This document shows, in pieces, positions 61,130 through 64,000 of a stretch of DNA of 64,000 bases (within the stretch, counting starts at the first letter, position 1; the number at the start of each line of letters is the position of its first letter). A program made the translations under genes and the position numbers. This stretch comes from Halobacteriales archaeon YIM A00010 (GTDB taxonomy: Archaea; Halobacteriota; Halobacteria; Halobacteriales; Haloarculaceae): NCBI GenBank assembly GCA_025041175.1, contig JAKCFJ010000001.1:558001-622000 (forward strand), in the 5' to 3' direction. Below the pieces are notes generated by a model. The model was given only the letters and a program-made list of their open reading frames with translations. It was not told where the DNA came from and searched no databases.

Positions 61130-62023
61130 TCAGTCGGCGGCTGGTGGGGCGACGCTGGAGCGGTCGAGCGCGGTGTCGAGCGCGCGCTCGGTGTACACCT
61201 CGACCAACTGTGCGCGGAACTCGTTCGACGCTTGGAGATCGTCCATCACCATCGCGGTGTCGAGATCGTCGGTCGCGCGTTCGGCGGCGGTCGTGATCGT
61301 TTCGTCGGTGAACGACTCGCCCGATAGCGCCTCCTCGACCGGTTCGAGCCGGACCGCGTGGTCCATCGCCCCGTTCACCGCCACCCGCGCGTCGGTGACC
61401 GTGTTGCCGTCGGTTTCGAGCACCACAGCCACGCCGACGATCGCGTATCCAGACGACGGACTCGGTTTTTTCGCGTACGCGCCGGCGTGTCCGCCCCGTT
61501 TCGGGAGTTCGATTCGTGTGAGCAGTTCGTCCTCAGCGAGGGCGGTCATGTACGACGCCTCGAAGAACTCATCGGCCGCGATCGAACGCTCACCGTCCGG
61601 TCCGTGGGCGATCACCGTTCCGTCGGCGGCGAGCAGCGCTGCCGGGAGGTCCGAGGCGGGATCGGCGTGGGCGATGTTCCCGCCGACAGTGCCTCGATTC
61701 CGGACCTGAACGTCGCCGATGTGGTGGGCCGCATCCGCAAAGACGGCGGTCTCGGTCCAAACCGTCTCCGAATCGTCGACCGCCGAGTACGGCGTGAGCG
61801 CCCCGACGGTGATCGATCCCTCGGCGTTCTCGATCCCGCGGAGCGCGTCGATCTCGCCGATGTCGATCACGACGTCGGGGGTCGCAAGCCCGGCTTTCAT
61901 CGTCGGGAGCAAGCTGTGGCCCCCAGCGAGCAGCTCGGTGATCGAATCGCTGTGCTCGTCCATGAGCGAGAGCGCGTCTTCGACGCTCTCTGCCCGTTCG
62001 TACTCGAATGGTGCTGGGTACAT
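61130..62023 (-). CDS. Molybdenum hydroxylase FAD-binding subunit (CoxM-like)
   Basis: 297 residues. FAD-binding type-2 fold as in CoxM: FEYERAESVEDALSLM at the N-terminus, AGGHSLLPTMKAGLATP (binding of the pyrophosphate), GGNIAHADPASDLPAALLAADG and the C-terminal ERALDTALDRS. It passes electrons from the Fe-S subunit to an acceptor. One base separates it from the large-subunit gene (62025). Confidence 0.93.
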   Translation of the reverse strand: MYPAPFEYERAESVEDALSLMDEHSDSITELLAGGHSLLPTMKAGLATPDVVIDIGEIDALRGIENAEGSITVGALTPYSAVDDSETVWTETAVFADAAHHIGDVQVRNRGTVGGNIAHADPASDLPAALLAADGTVIAHGPDGERSIAADEFFEASYMTALAEDELLTRIELPKRGGHAGAYAKKPSPSSGYAIVGVAVVLETDGNTVTDARVAVNGAMDHAVRLEPVEEALSGESFTDETITTAAERATDDLDTAMVMDDLQASNEFRAQLVEVYTERALDTALDRSSVAPPAAD

Positions 62024-62024
62024 G

Positions 62025-64000
62025 TTATGATCCCTCCTCGGATCCGTTCACGGCTCGCCACACTTTCTCCTCGGTGAGTGGCATGTCGATGTGATCGATG
62101 TCGAACGGTTGGAGCGCGTCCGTCACGGCGTTCACGACGGCCTGTGGCGAGGCGATCGTGCCCGCTTCACCCACGCCTTTCACTCCGAGTGGGTTGTGCG
62201 GCGCGGGCGTCACGGTGGCGTCGGTCTCCATGTTCGGGACGTGCTCGGCCTTTGGCACCGCGTAATCCTGCATCGACCCCGTGAGCAGCGTGCCGTTGTC
62301 GTCGTACACCGCGCCTTCGTACAGCGCTTGGCCGATCCCTTGGGCGATCCCGCCGTGGATCTGTCCCTCCACGATCTTCGGGTTGATCTGGTTGCCCACG
62401 TCGTCGACAGCGGCGTACTGGTGGAACTCGATCTCGCCGCTTTCGGGATCGACCTCCACGACCGCCACGTGGGTGCCAAAGGGAAAGGTGAAGTTCTCTG
62501 GATCATAGAAGGAGGTTTCTTCTAACCCCGGCTCGACGCCCTCGGGAATGTTGTGCGCGAGATAGGCCTGTTGGGCGACCTCCTGGATCGTCATCGAGCG
62601 TTCGGGCGCACCGGCGACGTTGAACTCCCCGTTTTCGAACTCGAGGTCTTCCTCGCCGGTTTCGAGCAGGTGGGCGGCGATCGTTCGTGCCTTATCGACC
62701 ACTTTCTGTGAGCTCGTCGCCAGCGCGCTGCCCCCGACGGCCGCGCTTCTGCTGCCGTAGGTACCCATTCCTTGGGGAATCTCGTCGGTGTCGCCCTCCA
62801 CGATCTCGATGTCCTCGTACGGAACGCCGAGTTCGTCGGAGACGATCTGGGCGTAGGTGGTTTCGTGGCCTTGGCCGTGGCCAGAGGTGCCACAGAAGGC
62901 GGTGACCGTCCCCGACGGATGGACGCGGACGAGCCCGCTCTCCCACAGCCCGGCTTGTGCGCCGAGCTGTCCCGCCAGTTCCGATGGGGCAAGTCCGCAC
63001 GCCTCGATGTAGCTCGAAAATCCGATGCCTAGATATCGATCCTCCTCGCGCAGCTCGGCTTGGCGCTCCCTGAGCTCCTCGTACTCAACCATCTCCAGGG
63101 CCGCATCGAGCGCCGGTTCGTAGTCGCCGCTGTCGTAGACGACTGCGACGGGCGTCTCGTGGGGGAAGTCGTCCTCGGGAATGAAGTTCTGTCGTCTGAA
63201 CGCCGCCGGATCCATCCCCATCTCCCGCGCGCCGAGGGTGACGAGTCGCTCGACCACGTACAGCGCCTCCGGACGGCCCGCACCGCGGTAGGCGTCAACC
63301 GGTGCGCCGTTCGTGAAGCTCCCGATCACGTTGCAGTGGATCGCCGGGATGTCGTACTGTCCCGAAAGCAGCGTTCCGTACAGGTACGTCGGGATCGACG
63401 GCGCGAACGTCGAGAGATACGCGCCCATCCCCGCGTAGGTCGTGACGCGCATTCCGGTGATCGTTCCCGCGTCGTCCATCGCAAGCTCGGCGTGGGTGAC
63501 GTGATCGCGCCCGTGAGCGTCCGTGAGATACGTCTCCGAGCGGGTGGCCTGCCACTTCACCGGGCGCTCGAGCTGCATCGCACACCAACACGTGAGCGCC
63601 TCGTCGGGGTAGTGGTGGATCTTGCTGCCGAAGCCACCGCCGACTTCCGGCGCAACGATGTGGAGTTTGTGCTCGGGAACGTCGAGCACCGCCGACATGA
63701 GCTGTCGGTGGAGGTGGGGGTTCTGGGAGGTCATCTGCACCTCTACCTCCCCGGTTCCCGGCTTGTACTCCGCGACCGTCGCGCGTGGCTCCATCGCGTT
63801 CGGGATCAGCCGCTGGTTTTCGAGATCGACTTCGACCGTGTGGGCCGCGTTCTCGAACGCCTCGTCGGTCGCCTCGCTGTCGCCGATCTCCCAGTCGAAC
63901 GCCTGATTCGGCGGCACCCGTTCTATGTCCTCGTCATCCCGCACGTCCGTGTCTGTGGGATCCTCGCTCCAGTCGTGGAGCTGGGGCGCATCCGCTTCGA
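62025..64000 (-). CDS. Molybdenum hydroxylase large subunit, form II CoxL-like (5' part outside window)
   Basis: Open to the window edge (658 residues visible, no start). The large subunit of the xanthine dehydrogenase/CO dehydrogenase family: PEVGGGFGSK, the active-site loop VDAYRGAGRPEAL, and C-terminal GVKGVGEAGTIASPQ. The loop AYRGAGR is the form II signature; form I CO dehydrogenases have AYRCSFR with the copper-binding Cys. So CO as substrate is uncertain. The small 2Fe-2S subunit gene is not seen and may lie beyond the edge. Confidence 0.93.
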   Translation of the reverse strand, partial: EADAPQLHDWSEDPTDTDVRDDEDIERVPPNQAFDWEIGDSEATDEAFENAAHTVEVDLENQRLIPNAMEPRATVAEYKPGTGEVEVQMTSQNPHLHRQLMSAVLDVPEHKLHIVAPEVGGGFGSKIHHYPDEALTCWCAMQLERPVKWQATRSETYLTDAHGRDHVTHAELAMDDAGTITGMRVTTYAGMGAYLSTFAPSIPTYLYGTLLSGQYDIPAIHCNVIGSFTNGAPVDAYRGAGRPEALYVVERLVTLGAREMGMDPAAFRRQNFIPEDDFPHETPVAVVYDSGDYEPALDAALEMVEYEELRERQAELREEDRYLGIGFSSYIEACGLAPSELAGQLGAQAGLWESGLVRVHPSGTVTAFCGTSGHGQGHETTYAQIVSDELGVPYEDIEIVEGDTDEIPQGMGTYGSRSAAVGGSALATSSQKVVDKARTIAAHLLETGEEDLEFENGEFNVAGAPERSMTIQEVAQQAYLAHNIPEGVEPGLEETSFYDPENFTFPFGTHVAVVEVDPESGEIEFHQYAAVDDVGNQINPKIVEGQIHGGIAQGIGQALYEGAVYDDNGTLLTGSMQDYAVPKAEHVPNMETDATVTPAPHNPLGVKGVGEAGTIASPQAVVNAVTDALQPFDIDHIDMPLTEEKVWRAVNGSEEGS

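Noticed and set aside
1-64000. CRISPR arrays, rRNA operon, full-length insertion sequences or provirus
   Set aside because: No regularly spaced short repeats, rRNA sequence, transposase, integrase or phage structural genes were seen in the window.

Overview
The window is a piece of a haloarchaeal chromosome (class Halobacteria; I cannot assign the genus). The evidence is a GC-rich, strongly acidic coding set, TATA-like boxes about 25-30 bases ahead of start codons (leaderless transcription), and archaeal marker genes: proteasome-activating nucleotidase, replication factor C large subunit, Rli1/ABCE1, Sec61-beta, AglJ, archaemetzincin, siroheme decarboxylase and a Dps ferritin. It reads mostly as core chromosome, densely packed with many 1-8 base gene overlaps.

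Layout. 1-7.5 kb: partial membrane protein, guaB, tRNA-Lys, a TrkA-N/DHH phosphoesterase, PRC-barrel protein, HTH regulator, a small zinc-ribbon-like protein, a hairpin-rich gap and pan. 7.5-17.6 kb: malic enzyme, heme A synthase, RFC large subunit, a VapBC-type toxin-antitoxin pair, an acetyltransferase, an ABC exporter, and gcvT-gcvH. 17.8-22.8 kb: hemA, siroheme synthase and a fused AhbA/AhbB (heme route via siroheme), HAD phosphatase, UPF0146 protein and archaemetzincin. 23-30 kb: Rli1 with an EMC6-like protein, a MarR-like regulator, thioredoxin, Sec61-beta, pdxT, bifunctional nuclease, hisE and two GTPases. 30-38 kb: SDR, acetyltransferase, a second ABC exporter pair, HAD hydrolase, FAU-1 ribonuclease, riboflavin synthase and PrsW. 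38-48.6 kb: zinc finger, UvrD-like helicase, LURP-one protein, uvrA, Asp-box protein, geranylgeranyl reductase, ribbon-helix-helix regulator with queuosine-precursor transporter, and RlmE. 48.7-53 kb is more accessory: an AbrB-like protein, tiny coupled ORFs with Shine-Dalgarno sites, and haloarchaea-specific proteins. 53-57.4 kb: AglJ, small regulators, DpsA and a lipoprotein. 57.5-64 kb: a carbon-monoxide-dehydrogenase-like molybdenum hydroxylase cluster (form II CoxL, FAD subunit, MoxR, CoxE, XdhC) running off the right edge.

The most striking structure is non-coding. Two families of roughly 95-130 bp elements with terminal inverted repeats (five copies starting TACTGTC, three starting TAGGGACTG) lie scattered through the window. 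Neither family carries a gene. Most copies are flanked by a 3-bp TCA or TGA duplication. In four cases the duplicated TGA is itself the stop codon of the adjacent gene, so insertion regenerates the stop. In a fifth case (xdhC) the stop is now supplied by the element. A perfect three-stem cloverleaf (53969-54038), a hairpin cluster before pan (6019-6195) and possible iron-regulator boxes near dpsA are further non-coding signals.
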